DNA of 64,000 nucleotides from NCBI RefSeq assembly GCF_038967635.1, contig NZ_CP152413.1:6824001-6888000 (forward strand), in the 5' to 3' direction. The stretch comes from Bradyrhizobium sp. B124. GTDB taxonomy: Bacteria > Pseudomonadota > Alphaproteobacteria > Rhizobiales > Xanthobacteraceae. Of the stretch, positions 8,843 to 17,227 are shown piece after piece (position 1 is the stretch's first letter; every line of letters starts with the position of its first letter). The notes under the pieces were generated by a model. The model was not told the DNA's origin. It was given only the letters and a program-made list of their open reading frames with translations, and ran no database searches. The translations under genes were made by a program, and so were the position numbers.

Positions 8843-10135
8843 ATGACACTATCGACAGCAACGCCGCTTACCTCCGAAGTCGACGCCACCACCAAGAAAA
8901 ACATCACCCGCCTGATCGTCGCGACCTCGGTCGGCAATGCGCTCGAATGGTACGACATCTCGGTCTACGCCTATTTCGCGGTCTACCTCTCCAAGGCGTT
9001 CTTCCCGGCCAATGATCCGACCACCTCGCTGCTGCTGACCTTCGGCAGCTTCGGCCTGTCGTTCCTGATCCGACCGATCGGCGGCATCGTGCTCGGCGCC
9101 TATGCCGATCGTCACGGCCGTAAGGCTTCGCTGATGCTGTCGATCGTGCTGATGACGTTGGGCACGCTGGTGCTGGCCTTGATGCCGACCTATCAGACGA
9201 TCGGTATCCTGGCGCCGATCGCGGTGATGCTGGCGCGGCTGGTGCAGGGCTTTTCCGCCGGCGGCGAGTTCGGCTCCTCGACCGCGTTCCTGGTCGAGCA
9301 TATGCCGGAGCGGCGCGGCTTCGTGGCGAGCTGGCAGTTCGCGAGCCAGGGCGTCAGCGGCTTGCTCGGTGCAGGCTTCGGCGCGCTGTTGACCTCGCTG
9401 ATGAGCCCCGAGGATTTGCAATCCTGGGGCTGGCGGCTGCCGTTCCTGTTCGGCGTGCTGATCGGCCCGGTCGGCATTTATATCCGCAACCATGTCGACG
9501 ATGCGACGCCGCCGCCGGCGGCCGGGAAGCAGGACTCACCGGTCAAGGAGGTGTTCGCGCGGCAGATGCTCCCCACCATCCTCGCCATCGGTGCGCTCGC
9601 GGTGTCGACCGCGGTGAACTATCTGATCGTCTACATGCCGACCTATGTGGTGAAGACGCTGAACCTCGCGCCGTCGGTCGGCTTCATCGCCGCATTCGCC
9701 GCGCAGACGGCGGTCGCGCTGCTGGCGCCGATCGCGGGCCTCGTCTCCGACAAGATCGGGCGCACCACGCACATGATCCTGTTTGCGCTGCTGCTCCTGG
9801 TCTCGATCTTCCCGGCCTTCCTGCTGCTCACGGGCAGACCGACGCCGACCATCATCCTGATCGGCGTGCTGTGGCTCGGTGTCCTCAAGTCGCTGTATTA
9901 CGGGCCGCTCGCCGCGCTGATGTCGGAGCTGTTTCCGGCGGCGACGCGTGCGACCGGGCTCGGCCTCAGCTACAATATCGGCGTCACATTGTTCGGCGGC
10001 ATGGGCCCGGCGATCATGACCTGGATGGGCGGCTTCGCGCCGATCGGTGAGCTCGCACCGGGCTACTACCTCACCGGCGTCTGCCTGCTCAGCCTGTCGG
10101 CGCTGTTCACCATCCGCCGGCTGCGGCTGGCTTGA
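8843..10135 (+). CDS. MFS transporter, metabolite:H+ symporter (MHS) family
   Basis: 430-residue inner-membrane permease with about 12 hydrophobic helices. Family signatures are the N-terminal SVGNALEWYDISVYAYFAVY, the loop 2-3 motif GAYADRHGRKASL, and RLVQGFSAGGEFGSS in helix 4-5, all typical of the citrate/alpha-ketoglutarate/proline-betaine MHS branch. A second GLVSDKIGRTTH loop follows between helices 8 and 9. ATG 8843 is preceded by aaggaaacc. Position between the M20 hydrolase and the IclR regulator suggests it imports the hydrolase's substrate, probably a carboxylate or acyl amino acid. Confidence 0.9.
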   Translation: MTLSTATPLTSEVDATTKKNITRLIVATSVGNALEWYDISVYAYFAVYLSKAFFPANDPTTSLLLTFGSFGLSFLIRPIGGIVLGAYADRHGRKASLMLSIVLMTLGTLVLALMPTYQTIGILAPIAVMLARLVQGFSAGGEFGSSTAFLVEHMPERRGFVASWQFASQGVSGLLGAGFGALLTSLMSPEDLQSWGWRLPFLFGVLIGPVGIYIRNHVDDATPPPAAGKQDSPVKEVFARQMLPTILAIGALAVSTAVNYLIVYMPTYVVKTLNLAPSVGFIAAFAAQTAVALLAPIAGLVSDKIGRTTHMILFALLLLVSIFPAFLLLTGRPTPTIILIGVLWLGVLKSLYYGPLAALMSELFPAATRATGLGLSYNIGVTLFGGMGPAIMTWMGGFAPIGELAPGYYLTGVCLLSLSALFTIRRLRLA

Positions 10136-10235
10136 TTTCGTGAAGCGAAATTCAAATATCCCTGTTGCTGCACAGCAGCGTAGATAGTCGCAATCAAAGT
10201 TTCATCTGACGAAAGTATACGATGTCCGGCGCGCG

Positions 10236-10253
10236 TCATCCGTTTTAGGATGA
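10236..10253. promoter_or_regulatory. Inverted repeat in the iclR-like leader, candidate operator
   Basis: tcatcc-gtttta-ggatga is a perfect 6+6 inverted repeat about 70 bases before the IclR-type start codon. It is flanked by a near-direct repeat gatgtccggc (10221) / gatgtccgcc (10252). IclR proteins often bind palindromes in their own promoter; the assignment is inference. Confidence 0.35.
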
Positions 10254-10321
10254 TGTCCGCCGGCACATCCCTCGTCATGCGCGGCTCAGGATTTGCAATT
10301 GAAGGCAAGGAAGACCAGGGC

Positions 10322-11167
10322 ATGAACGCCTCCACGACTGCGACCGCACGGACCAGCCGCAAGAGGCCACCGCCGGAGCCGGGCCAACCCGACAAGTTCA
10401 ACGCGATCCAGAAGGTCTGCGCGATCCTGCGCGTGCTGGCGCAGCGCTCGCCGCTGCGGCTGACCGATATCGCCGACACCACCTCGCTGAACAAGGCGAC
10501 CGCGCTGCGCATCCTCAACTCGCTGATCGAAGAGGGGTTCGTCAGCCGGGTCGCCGGCGCCAAGACCTATGAGCTCGGCCAGGAGGCGCGGGTGATGGCG
10601 GTCGGCGCGCGCCGCTCGGTCGACATCGCCGAACTGGCGCAGCCGAGCCTGTTGCGGCTGTCGGAGCGCTCCGCCGATACAGCATTGTTGTCGGTGCGCT
10701 CCGGCGTCGAGGCGCTGTATCTGGCGCGCTCGGTCGGCAGCCATCCGCTGCAGCCGAACTATCTGCAGATCGGCAGCCGCCGTCCGCTCGGCGTCGGCGC
10801 CGGTGCGCTGGCGCTTTTGGTCTGGCTGCCGGACGCCGAGATCGAGGCCGTGATCGAGGTGATCGTGCCGCGGCTGGCGAAATCGCCGCGCATCACGCCG
10901 AAATTCCTGCGCGAGCGGATCGCCGTGGCGCGCAAGGCCGGCCACACCGTGCTGCTCGACGCCGCATTCCCCGGCATGGGCGGCGTCGGCGTTCCCGTCC
11001 GCGACGATGCCGGCGAGGTGGTCGCCGCGCTCTCGATCGGCGCGGCCACCGACCGCATCCGCCGCCGCGAAAGCGAGCTCGCCGACATGCTGAAGAAGGA
11101 AGCCCAGGTGCTGGCCCGCGCGATGGCCCAGGCGCCGAAGAACGGGCGTCCGGCGAAGGCAGGTTGA
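10322..11167 (+). CDS. IclR-family transcriptional regulator
   Basis: 281 residues. The N-terminal winged helix-turn-helix (about residues 23-85) reads IQKVCAILRVLAQRSPLRLTDIADTTSLNKATALRILNSL, followed by the C-terminal IclR effector-binding domain with GSRRPLGVGAGALALL and the GVGVPVRDDAGEVVAALSIG segment. ATG 10322 is preferred over upstream in-frame starts because aaggaagaccaggg precedes it and the sequence upstream has no family similarity. It probably controls the preceding MHS permease/amidohydrolase module or the tricarboxylate transporter downstream on the opposite strand. Confidence 0.9.
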   Translation: MNASTTATARTSRKRPPPEPGQPDKFNAIQKVCAILRVLAQRSPLRLTDIADTTSLNKATALRILNSLIEEGFVSRVAGAKTYELGQEARVMAVGARRSVDIAELAQPSLLRLSERSADTALLSVRSGVEALYLARSVGSHPLQPNYLQIGSRRPLGVGAGALALLVWLPDAEIEAVIEVIVPRLAKSPRITPKFLRERIAVARKAGHTVLLDAAFPGMGGVGVPVRDDAGEVVAALSIGAATDRIRRRESELADMLKKEAQVLARAMAQAPKNGRPAKAG

Positions 11168-11269
11168 AATGCTGCCGCGGTCTTCCTCGCCTCTCCCCGC
11201 GTGCGGGTGAGGGGGAGCCTCCGCGAACACAGCTATCACCGCTTCCGCGGAGACGGCCCCTCACCCCAA

Positions 11270-11297
11270 CCCTCTCCCCGTAAGAACGGGGAGAGGG
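11270..11297. terminator. Hairpin terminator-like repeat between convergent genes
   Basis: ccctctccccg-taagaa-cggggagaggg is a perfect 11-bp stem between the convergent iclR-like and tctA genes. The preceding 85 bases (from 11186) carry further pairing arms (ctccccgcgtgcgggtgagg; ctccgcg/cgcggag), so the whole 11186-11297 block is probably another dispersed palindromic repeat. Confidence 0.6.
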
Positions 11298-11343
11298 AGC
11301 GCAGCTTCGACGCGGCCGCAGCTCAACCTCGCCCAATCACCTA

Positions 11344-12852
11344 CTAAGCCCCCTCGTCCAGCGCCACGAGCTCGCGCTTCCTGCGCAGCGACGGCAGTAG
11401 CGGGCCGACCAGCAGCACCAGCGCGAAGGCGAGGCAGATCGCCGAGATCGGCCGCTCCACGAAGGTCATGAGATCGCCCTGCGACAGGATCAGCGACTTG
11501 CGCAGATTGTTCTCCAGCATCGGCCCGAGCACGAAGGCCAGCACCAGCGGCGCCGGCTCGTAGCCGAGCTTGCGCATGAAATAGCCGATCACGCCGAACG
11601 CGATCATGACATGGACGTCGAACACGTTGTTGCTGGAGCAGTAGACGCCGATGATCGTGAACAGGATGATCAGCGGGAACAGCACGTTGTAGGGCAACCG
11701 CAGCAGCTGCACCCACATGCCGATCATCGGCAGATTGAGCACGAGCAGCATCAGATTGCCGATATACATGCTGGCGACGATGCCCCAGAACAGCGTCGGG
11801 TTCTGCGAGATCATCAGCGGTCCCGGCTGCAGGCCGTGGATCACGAAGGCGCCGAGCAGCAGCGCCATCACCACGTTCGGCGGGATGCCGAGCGTCATCA
11901 GCGGAATGAAGGCGCCGCCGGCCGCGGAATTGTTGGCCGATTCCGGCCCCGCGACGCCCTCGATCGCGCCGTGGCCGAACCGCTCCGGATGCTTCGAGAG
12001 CCGCTTCTCCAGCGCATAAGAGGCGAACGACGCCACCACGGCGCCGCCGCCGGGCAGGATGCCGAGGAAGAAGCCGAGCACGGTGCCGCGCGCCACCGGC
12101 CCGCTGCTGGCCTTCCAGTCCTCCTTGCTCGGCAGCAGCTGGGTGATCCTGGTCTTGATGATGTCGCGCTTGATCGCCTGCTCGGTGTTGAGCAGCACCT
12201 CGGCGACGCCGAACAGGCCCATCACCACGGGCACGAGGCCGATGCCGTCGATCAGCTCGATGCGGCCGAAGGTCAGCCGCGGCTGCGCGGTGATGCTGTC
12301 GAGCCCGACCAGGCCGAGCACGACGCCGATACAGGCCATCAGCAGCGCCTTGGCCATCGAGCCCTGCGTCAGGAAGGTCAGCACGACGAGGCCGAGCACC
12401 ATCAGGCTGAAATATTCGGCGGGTCCGAACGCGATCGCGACGCTGGCGAGCGAGGGCGCCACCAGCATCAGGGCGACCAGCGAGAAGGTGCCGGCGATGA
12501 ACGAGCCGAACGCCGAGATGCCGAGCGCGGGGCCGGCGCGGCCCTGCTTGGCCATCTGGTGGCCGTCGATGCAGGTGACGACGGAGGCGGCTTCACCGGG
12601 AATGTTGACCAGGATCGAGGTGGTCGAGCCGCCATACATCGAGCCGTAATAGATGCCGGCCATCATGATGATGCCGGACTCCGGCGTGCCGGACAGCGTG
12701 ACCGGCAGCAATAGCGACATTGCCGAGATCGGGCCGATGCCGGGCAGCACGCCGACCAGCGTGCCGATGAACACGCCGATGAAGCAATAGAGCAAATTGA
12801 CCGGCAGCAGCGCGACGCCGAGGCCGTGGGCGACATTGACGAGAGTATCCAT
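11344..12852 (-). CDS. tctA: Tripartite tricarboxylate transporter, large permease TctA
   Basis: 502-residue inner-membrane protein with about 11-12 helices, the large permease of a binding-protein-dependent secondary transporter for tricarboxylates or similar acids. Characteristic family blocks are GTLVGVLPGIGPISAMSLLLP near residue 35, the YYGSMYGGSTTSILVNIPGE loop, and the second repeat with FLGILPGGGAVVASFASYALEK and GVAGPESANNSAAGGAFIPL. It lies 6 bases downstream of tctB on the minus strand, with the binding-protein gene upstream of tctB across a palindromic repeat. Confidence 0.93.
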   Translation of the reverse strand: MDTLVNVAHGLGVALLPVNLLYCFIGVFIGTLVGVLPGIGPISAMSLLLPVTLSGTPESGIIMMAGIYYGSMYGGSTTSILVNIPGEAASVVTCIDGHQMAKQGRAGPALGISAFGSFIAGTFSLVALMLVAPSLASVAIAFGPAEYFSLMVLGLVVLTFLTQGSMAKALLMACIGVVLGLVGLDSITAQPRLTFGRIELIDGIGLVPVVMGLFGVAEVLLNTEQAIKRDIIKTRITQLLPSKEDWKASSGPVARGTVLGFFLGILPGGGAVVASFASYALEKRLSKHPERFGHGAIEGVAGPESANNSAAGGAFIPLMTLGIPPNVVMALLLGAFVIHGLQPGPLMISQNPTLFWGIVASMYIGNLMLLVLNLPMIGMWVQLLRLPYNVLFPLIILFTIIGVYCSSNNVFDVHVMIAFGVIGYFMRKLGYEPAPLVLAFVLGPMLENNLRKSLILSQGDLMTFVERPISAICLAFALVLLVGPLLPSLRRKRELVALDEGA

Positions 12853-12858
12853 GGGCGC

Positions 12859-13344
12859 TCAACCGATCTCGAAGATGCCGCTCGGCAACTGGATCGCGAG
12901 CAGGTGCTTCAGCACCCACCACATCCCGAGCGGAGCAAGGATGGACAGCGGGATCGCCAGCGACCAGCGCACCGGATCGATCACGCGCAGCAGAAACAGC
13001 ATCAGCGGGATCGCCGACGGCAGGAAGCCCAGGGACTCCAGCGCAAAGGCGAACGCGGCGAGGCAGACGATGACCAGGACCGGCTTGCCCCAGCGCGCAT
13101 TCTCCCAGCGCGAGGCAAAGGTCGGACCGCCCTCGGTGACCGCCGCGACCATGATCGAGATCGCGAACACGCACATCAGGATGCCGGTGTAGAACAGCAC
13201 GTAGCCGGAGCCGGGATCGTTGATGGTGCCGAGCTTGAGCTTGAGCCCCGACCAGATCACGAAGGCGCCGAGCCCGAGCCCGATCAGGCCGCCCCAGAGC
13301 TCGGAGTTGTTGAGACGGAGTTTGACGTTGGTCTGGTCGCTCAT
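12859..13344 (-). CDS. tctB: Tripartite tricarboxylate transporter, small subunit TctB
   Basis: 161 residues with about four hydrophobic helices, matching the size and layout of TctB small membrane subunits. The first helix begins ELWGGLIGLGLGAFVIWSG, and the paired C-terminal helices follow a conserved LGFLPSAIPLMLFLLRV. It sits 6 bases before tctA and is almost certainly cotranscribed with it. Confidence 0.88.
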   Translation of the reverse strand: MSDQTNVKLRLNNSELWGGLIGLGLGAFVIWSGLKLKLGTINDPGSGYVLFYTGILMCVFAISIMVAAVTEGGPTFASRWENARWGKPVLVIVCLAAFAFALESLGFLPSAIPLMLFLLRVIDPVRWSLAIPLSILAPLGMWWVLKHLLAIQLPSGIFEIG

Positions 13345-13372
13345 GAAGAATGCCCTTGGAGGTCGCCGATAT

Positions 13373-13477
13373 CGTCATCTTGAGGTAGCGGCGCGGAGCG
13401 ACGCCCTCGAAGGGTGACGGTGCCTTGGTCCATCCTTCGAGGCGAGCCGCAAGCGCGGCTCGTACCTCAGGATGACG
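13373..13477. repeat. Palindromic intergenic repeat, family 'CCCGTCATCCTGAGG'
   Basis: Ends cgtcatcttgaggta and tacctcaggatgacg pair with one mismatch. It separates the tctC-like gene from tctB within one transport locus. Confidence 0.82.
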
Positions 13478-13502
13478 CCGGCGTATGTGGCGGACTTAAA
13501 CT

Positions 13503-14471
13503 TTACTTCTTCGCCAGCCCGAGGGTGTTGATCACCTTGCGTTCGGACTCGGTGACCTCGACGACGAACTTCCTGTAGTCCTCGGTGTTCTTGTAGTTCG
13601 GCACCATGTCGTATTTGGCCAGCGTTGCGATCACGGCGGGGTCCTCGATCGCCTTCTTGAAGGCGTCGTGCAGCTTGGCGACGATCTTGGGATCCATGCC
13701 CTTGGGGCCGGCGATGCCGAACGGCGAGTCATAGATCATGGGATAGCCGAGCTCCTTCAGCGTCGGCACGTCGGGATAGTTCGGCGAGCGTGCGCCGGTC
13801 CACACCATCAGCAGGCGGAGCTTGCCGGCGTCGACCAGCGGCCGCCAGCCGGTGGAATCGGCCTGCAGCATGGTGTGCTGGCCGAGCACCGCGGCGTTGG
13901 TCTCGGCGCCGCCCTTGAACGGCACCTGGGTCAGCTTGATCCCGCCGGCCATCAAGGCGATCTGCTCCATGCCGATATGCAGCGAGGTGCCGGTGCCCGG
14001 CGTCGCATAGGTCACCTTGCCGGGATTCTTCTTGGCGAAGGCGACCACGTCCTGCCAGGTCTTGAACTGCGACTCCGCATTGGTGGTGACGCCGAAGGTG
14101 TAGCCGGTGAGGTGGACGATGTAGGAGAAATCCTTCGCCGGATCCCACGACACGTCCTGCATCAAGGGCAGGCGGAACACGGTGATCGGAATCTGCGCGA
14201 TGGTGTAGCCATCGGGCTTGGCGCCGGCCGCCATGGTCGCGGGGCCCACGGTGCCGCCGCCGCCCGCCTTGTTATCGACCGCGATCGGCTGGCCCAGCAC
14301 CTTCGAGGCGCTCTCGGCGATCGCGCGCATCGAGATATCGGTCGAGCCGCCCGCCGGCCACGGCACGATCAGCGTGATCGGCTTGGTCGGATAATCCTGC
14401 GCCTGCGCCGCTGTCGACAGCAGCATGCCGGCGGCGGCGAGCAGGACCATCAAGGAATTGCGCTGCGACAT
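13503..14471 (-). CDS. Tripartite tricarboxylate transporter substrate-binding protein (Bug/TctC family)
   Basis: 322-residue periplasmic binding protein with a Sec signal peptide ending around AAQAQD (residues 1-24). Bug-family signatures follow: YPTKPITLIVPWPAGGSTDI, DNKAGGGGTVG, YATPGTGTSLHIGMEQ and VPFKGGAETNAAVLG, with the typical PDVPTLKELGYP near the C-terminus. ATG 14471 was chosen because it begins the signal peptide; the frame is open upstream without conserved sequence. It supplies substrate to the TctAB permease encoded just downstream on the same strand. Bug proteins bind carboxylates without charge partners; the precise ligand is unknown. Confidence 0.92.
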   Translation of the reverse strand: MSQRNSLMVLLAAAGMLLSTAAQAQDYPTKPITLIVPWPAGGSTDISMRAIAESASKVLGQPIAVDNKAGGGGTVGPATMAAGAKPDGYTIAQIPITVFRLPLMQDVSWDPAKDFSYIVHLTGYTFGVTTNAESQFKTWQDVVAFAKKNPGKVTYATPGTGTSLHIGMEQIALMAGGIKLTQVPFKGGAETNAAVLGQHTMLQADSTGWRPLVDAGKLRLLMVWTGARSPNYPDVPTLKELGYPMIYDSPFGIAGPKGMDPKIVAKLHDAFKKAIEDPAVIATLAKYDMVPNYKNTEDYRKFVVEVTESERKVINTLGLAKK

Positions 14472-14852
14472 CTCGATCTCTCCCCGTGTGGCCGCGTTCG
14501 CTCGCGGCCGCGTCTTGTTCGGTGTTGGCAATGATCGTCCCTGTCGTCGCAGGGACACGCTGCGCATTGGACAGAACAGGGCGGGCAACGGAAGAGCGAA
14601 GGCGCCGACTGCGACAATTGGCCTGCCGCGAGTTGTCGCGACCTGCCGAGCTGCGGAATTCAATCGGCCTTTGGTCTGACGGAGTGGCAGCTCCTGGCAG
14701 CATGCGGGGAGGGCGCGCCGCCCCGCGCCCTGACCGGCAAGCGGCGTTTGGTCAAGCGTATAATCCAGGGAACCCAAGGGCATCGGCGTCTTGCGGGATC
14801 GTGCCCTTCCGGTCATCATGGGGCGTCCGCCGCAGGAAAACTTCCCCGACAG

Positions 14853-15269
14853 ATGACGCTATCGCCCGACGCCACCGACGACGCTGTGACGACGGCGTTT
14901 GCCGGCATTCCCGCATTGCTCGACCAGGCACCGCTCTTGGTCTCGCGCGGGCGGCTGCTCGATTGCGACTGCCTGCTCGGACCAATGGCGCGACCGTTTC
15001 ACGCCGCGATCCGGGCCGGCCGCATCGTCGAGTTCGTGCCCTCGCCGGTCCTGATGCGCTCGTGGCGCTTTGCCTATCGCGCGACGCCGCAGGCCTGGGC
15101 CGCCTATTGGCAGATCGAGCCGAGACCCGGCTGGCACGATCTGCTGGCGCTGACCAAGCGCGGCGAGGCGGTGCTGGAAGGCGATCTGCATCCCTTCATG
15201 GCGCACCTGCAATACTTCAAGGACCTGCTGGCGCTGCCGCGGCAGCATTTCGCGGCGGCCGTATCATGA
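14853..15269 (+). CDS. Uncharacterised 138-residue protein coupled to an alpha/beta hydrolase
   Basis: I do not recognise a domain. The product is soluble, with tryptophan-rich stretches (LMRSWRFAYRATPQAWAAYW; PGWHDLLAL) and a HPFMAHLQYFKDLLALPRQHF C-terminus, and no signal peptide. ATG 14853 was preferred because sequence upstream in the frame looks non-coding. Its stop codon overlaps the ATG of the following hydrolase (ATGA, 15266-15269), implying translational coupling and a shared function. A divergent tctC-like gene lies upstream. Confidence 0.68.
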   Translation: MTLSPDATDDAVTTAFAGIPALLDQAPLLVSRGRLLDCDCLLGPMARPFHAAIRAGRIVEFVPSPVLMRSWRFAYRATPQAWAAYWQIEPRPGWHDLLALTKRGEAVLEGDLHPFMAHLQYFKDLLALPRQHFAAAVS

Positions 15270-16129
15270 GCGGCGCGATCATGAACGGCCATATCGAGCC
15301 GATGGTCGGCCGCTACGTTCACGTCGAGATCGGCGGCGAGCTGCACCGGATCTATTTCGAGGAGAACGGCAAGGGCATTCCGCTGGTCTGCCTGCACACC
15401 GCCGGATCAGACGCGCGGCAGTGGCGGCATCTGCTCGCAGATAGCGCGTTTGCCGAAAATTTCCGCGTCATTGCCTTCGATATGCCCTGGCATGGCAAGT
15501 CGAATCCGCCGAAAAGCTGGGCCGGCGATGAATACCAACTCACCACCAACAGCTACACCGAGACCATCCGCGCCTTCTGCCGTGCATTGCGGCTGGAGAA
15601 GCCTGTCGTGATGGGCTGCTCGATCGGCGGCCGCATCGTGCTCAACCTTGCGATCGAATATGCCGCCGAGTTCCGCGCGCTGATCGGGCTCGAGGCTGCC
15701 GATTTCCAGGCGCCGTGGTATGACACCGATTGGCTCAATCGGGCGGACGTTCACGGCGGCGAGGTCTGCGCCGCGCTAGTGTCGGGGCTCGTTGCGCCGC
15801 AGAGCCCGGCGCCTGCGCGGATGGAAACGCTGTGGGCCTACAAGCAGGGCGGTCCCGGCGTGTTCAAGGGCGACCTGTATTTCTATCGTGTCGACGGCGA
15901 CCTGCGCGGCCGGGTCGCGTCAATCGATACTAAAGTATGCAGGCTCTATCTCCTCACGGGCGAGTATGATTTCTCCTGCACGCCTGAGGACACGAGGCGG
16001 ACGGCAGCGGCAATAGGGGGCGCCAGCGTCACGATCATGGAAAAGCTCGGTCATTTTCCGATGAGCGAGAATCCGGACCAGTTTCGCCGCTACATCGCAC
16101 CCGTCCTCGCCGACATTCTCACGCAGTAA
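15266..16129 (+). CDS. Alpha/beta-fold hydrolase
   Basis: 287 residues of the alpha/beta hydrolase superfamily. The oxyanion-hole region is PLVCLHTAGSDARQW, the nucleophile elbow is VMGCSIGGRI (Ser), the acid is in LLTGEYDFSC (Asp), and the catalytic His is in EKLGHFPMSENP near the C-terminus; all are intact. A start at 15266 overlaps the stop of the preceding unknown gene by 4 bases. The polar amino-acid ABC transporter begins 28 bases downstream on the same strand, so the hydrolase may act on the imported compound (ester or amide cleavage; inference). Confidence 0.88.
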   Translation: MSGAIMNGHIEPMVGRYVHVEIGGELHRIYFEENGKGIPLVCLHTAGSDARQWRHLLADSAFAENFRVIAFDMPWHGKSNPPKSWAGDEYQLTTNSYTETIRAFCRALRLEKPVVMGCSIGGRIVLNLAIEYAAEFRALIGLEAADFQAPWYDTDWLNRADVHGGEVCAALVSGLVAPQSPAPARMETLWAYKQGGPGVFKGDLYFYRVDGDLRGRVASIDTKVCRLYLLTGEYDFSCTPEDTRRTAAAIGGASVTIMEKLGHFPMSENPDQFRRYIAPVLADILTQ

Positions 16130-16157
16130 ATCGACGTTTCCACGAAGGAGTAGACGT

Positions 16158-17075
16158 ATGACATCCAAATATCTGATCGGCCTCGCGCTCGCCGCCGCGC
16201 TCGGCGCGAGCCAGGCGCAGGCCGAGGAGCTGACGGGAACCCTGAAGAACATCAAGGACACCGGCGCGATCACGCTCGGCTACCGCGATTCCTCGATCCC
16301 GTTCTCCTATCTCGACGACAACCAGAAGCCCGTCGGTTATGCGATGGACATCTGCTACAAGATCGTCGATGCCATCAAGAAGGAGCTGAAGCTCGACAAG
16401 CTCGAGGTGAAGCTCAACCCGGTGACCTCGGCGACGCGTATTCCGCTGATGGCCAACGGCACCGTCGACCTCGAATGCGGCTCGACCACCAACAATGCCG
16501 AGCGTCAGAAGCAGGTCTCCTTCACCAACTCGCACTTCCTGACCGCGAGCCGCTACGTCACCAAGAAGGCGAGCAAGATTAATTCGATCGACGACCTGAA
16601 GGGCAAGACGGTGGTCTCGACCGCCGGCACTACCAACATCAAGCAGCTCACCGAGGCCAACCTCGCACGCGGGCTGAGCATCAACATCATCCCGGCCAAG
16701 GATCATGCCGAGGCCTTCCTGATGGTCGAGACCGACCGCGCGGTCGCCTTCGTGATGGACGACATCCTGCTCGCGAGCCTCGTCGCCGGCTCGAAGTCGC
16801 CGGACGATTACGTGATCTCCAAGGATGCGTTCTCCAAGCCCGAGCCCTACGGCATCATGCTGCGCAAGGATGACGCGCCGTTCAAGAAGGTCGTCGACGC
16901 CGCCACCGCGGCGCTCTACACCAGCCCTGAGGGCCAGAAGATCTACGACAAGTGGTTCAACCAGAAGATCCCGCCGAAGGGCCTGAACCTCAATGTGCCG
17001 CTCGGGCCGGAGATGAAGAAGCAGCTTGCCAAGCCGTCGGATTCACCCGATCCGGATGCCTATCTGGTGAACTGA
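16158..17075 (+). CDS. Amino-acid ABC transporter substrate-binding protein (family 3, GltI-like)
   Basis: 305-residue periplasmic binding protein. It has a Sec signal peptide (residues 1-22, cleaved near AQAEEL), then GYRDSSIPFSYLDDNQKPVGYAMDIC, the SBP_bac_3 hallmark, ANGTVDLECGSTTNN and the GKTVVSTAGTTNIKQL hinge. Length and motifs resemble glutamate/aspartate-binding GltI. aaggag precedes ATG 16158. It is the first gene of a binding protein, two permeases and ATPase set; a strong hairpin separates it from the permeases, as is common where more binding protein than permease is needed. Confidence 0.93.
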   Translation: MTSKYLIGLALAAALGASQAQAEELTGTLKNIKDTGAITLGYRDSSIPFSYLDDNQKPVGYAMDICYKIVDAIKKELKLDKLEVKLNPVTSATRIPLMANGTVDLECGSTTNNAERQKQVSFTNSHFLTASRYVTKKASKINSIDDLKGKTVVSTAGTTNIKQLTEANLARGLSINIIPAKDHAEAFLMVETDRAVAFVMDDILLASLVAGSKSPDDYVISKDAFSKPEPYGIMLRKDDAPFKKVVDAATAALYTSPEGQKIYDKWFNQKIPPKGLNLNVPLGPEMKKQLAKPSDSPDPDAYLVN

Positions 17076-17130
17076 TTGCAGTGTTGCGCATGACCCGTCG
17101 CCGTTCGGCGGCGGGTCCTGAAAATGAACG

Positions 17131-17163
17131 TGTCCGGCCATTTTGGAGGAGAATGGCCGGACA
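17131..17163 (+). terminator. Intra-operon hairpin (attenuator-like) between binding protein and permease genes
   Basis: tgtccggccatt and aatggccggaca form a perfect 12-bp stem with a 9-base loop ttggaggag. No long U-tract follows, so it may act as an mRNA-stabilising or partial-termination hairpin. The loop displays a Shine-Dalgarno-like ggaggag, and the 3' arm contains the ATG of a 10-codon ORF. Confidence 0.6.
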
Positions 17164-17185
17164 TTTGCATAGACGCCGCCCGTGA
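17153..17185 (+). CDS. Possible 10-residue leader peptide in the ABC transporter operon
   Basis: ATG 17153 follows ggaggag (17145-17151) and encodes MAGHLHRRRP, then TGA at 17183-17185. It lies wholly between the binding-protein and permease genes and overlaps the 3' arm of the hairpin. Three consecutive arginine codons and two histidines are unusual for so short a frame. Spacing from the Shine-Dalgarno is short (1-3 bases), and the coding nature is unproven. Confidence 0.3.
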   Translation: MAGHLHRRRP

Positions 17186-17227
17186 TGTCGGCGTAATGCG
17201 TGATCGGTGCGATGGCGCGGGGGACCC

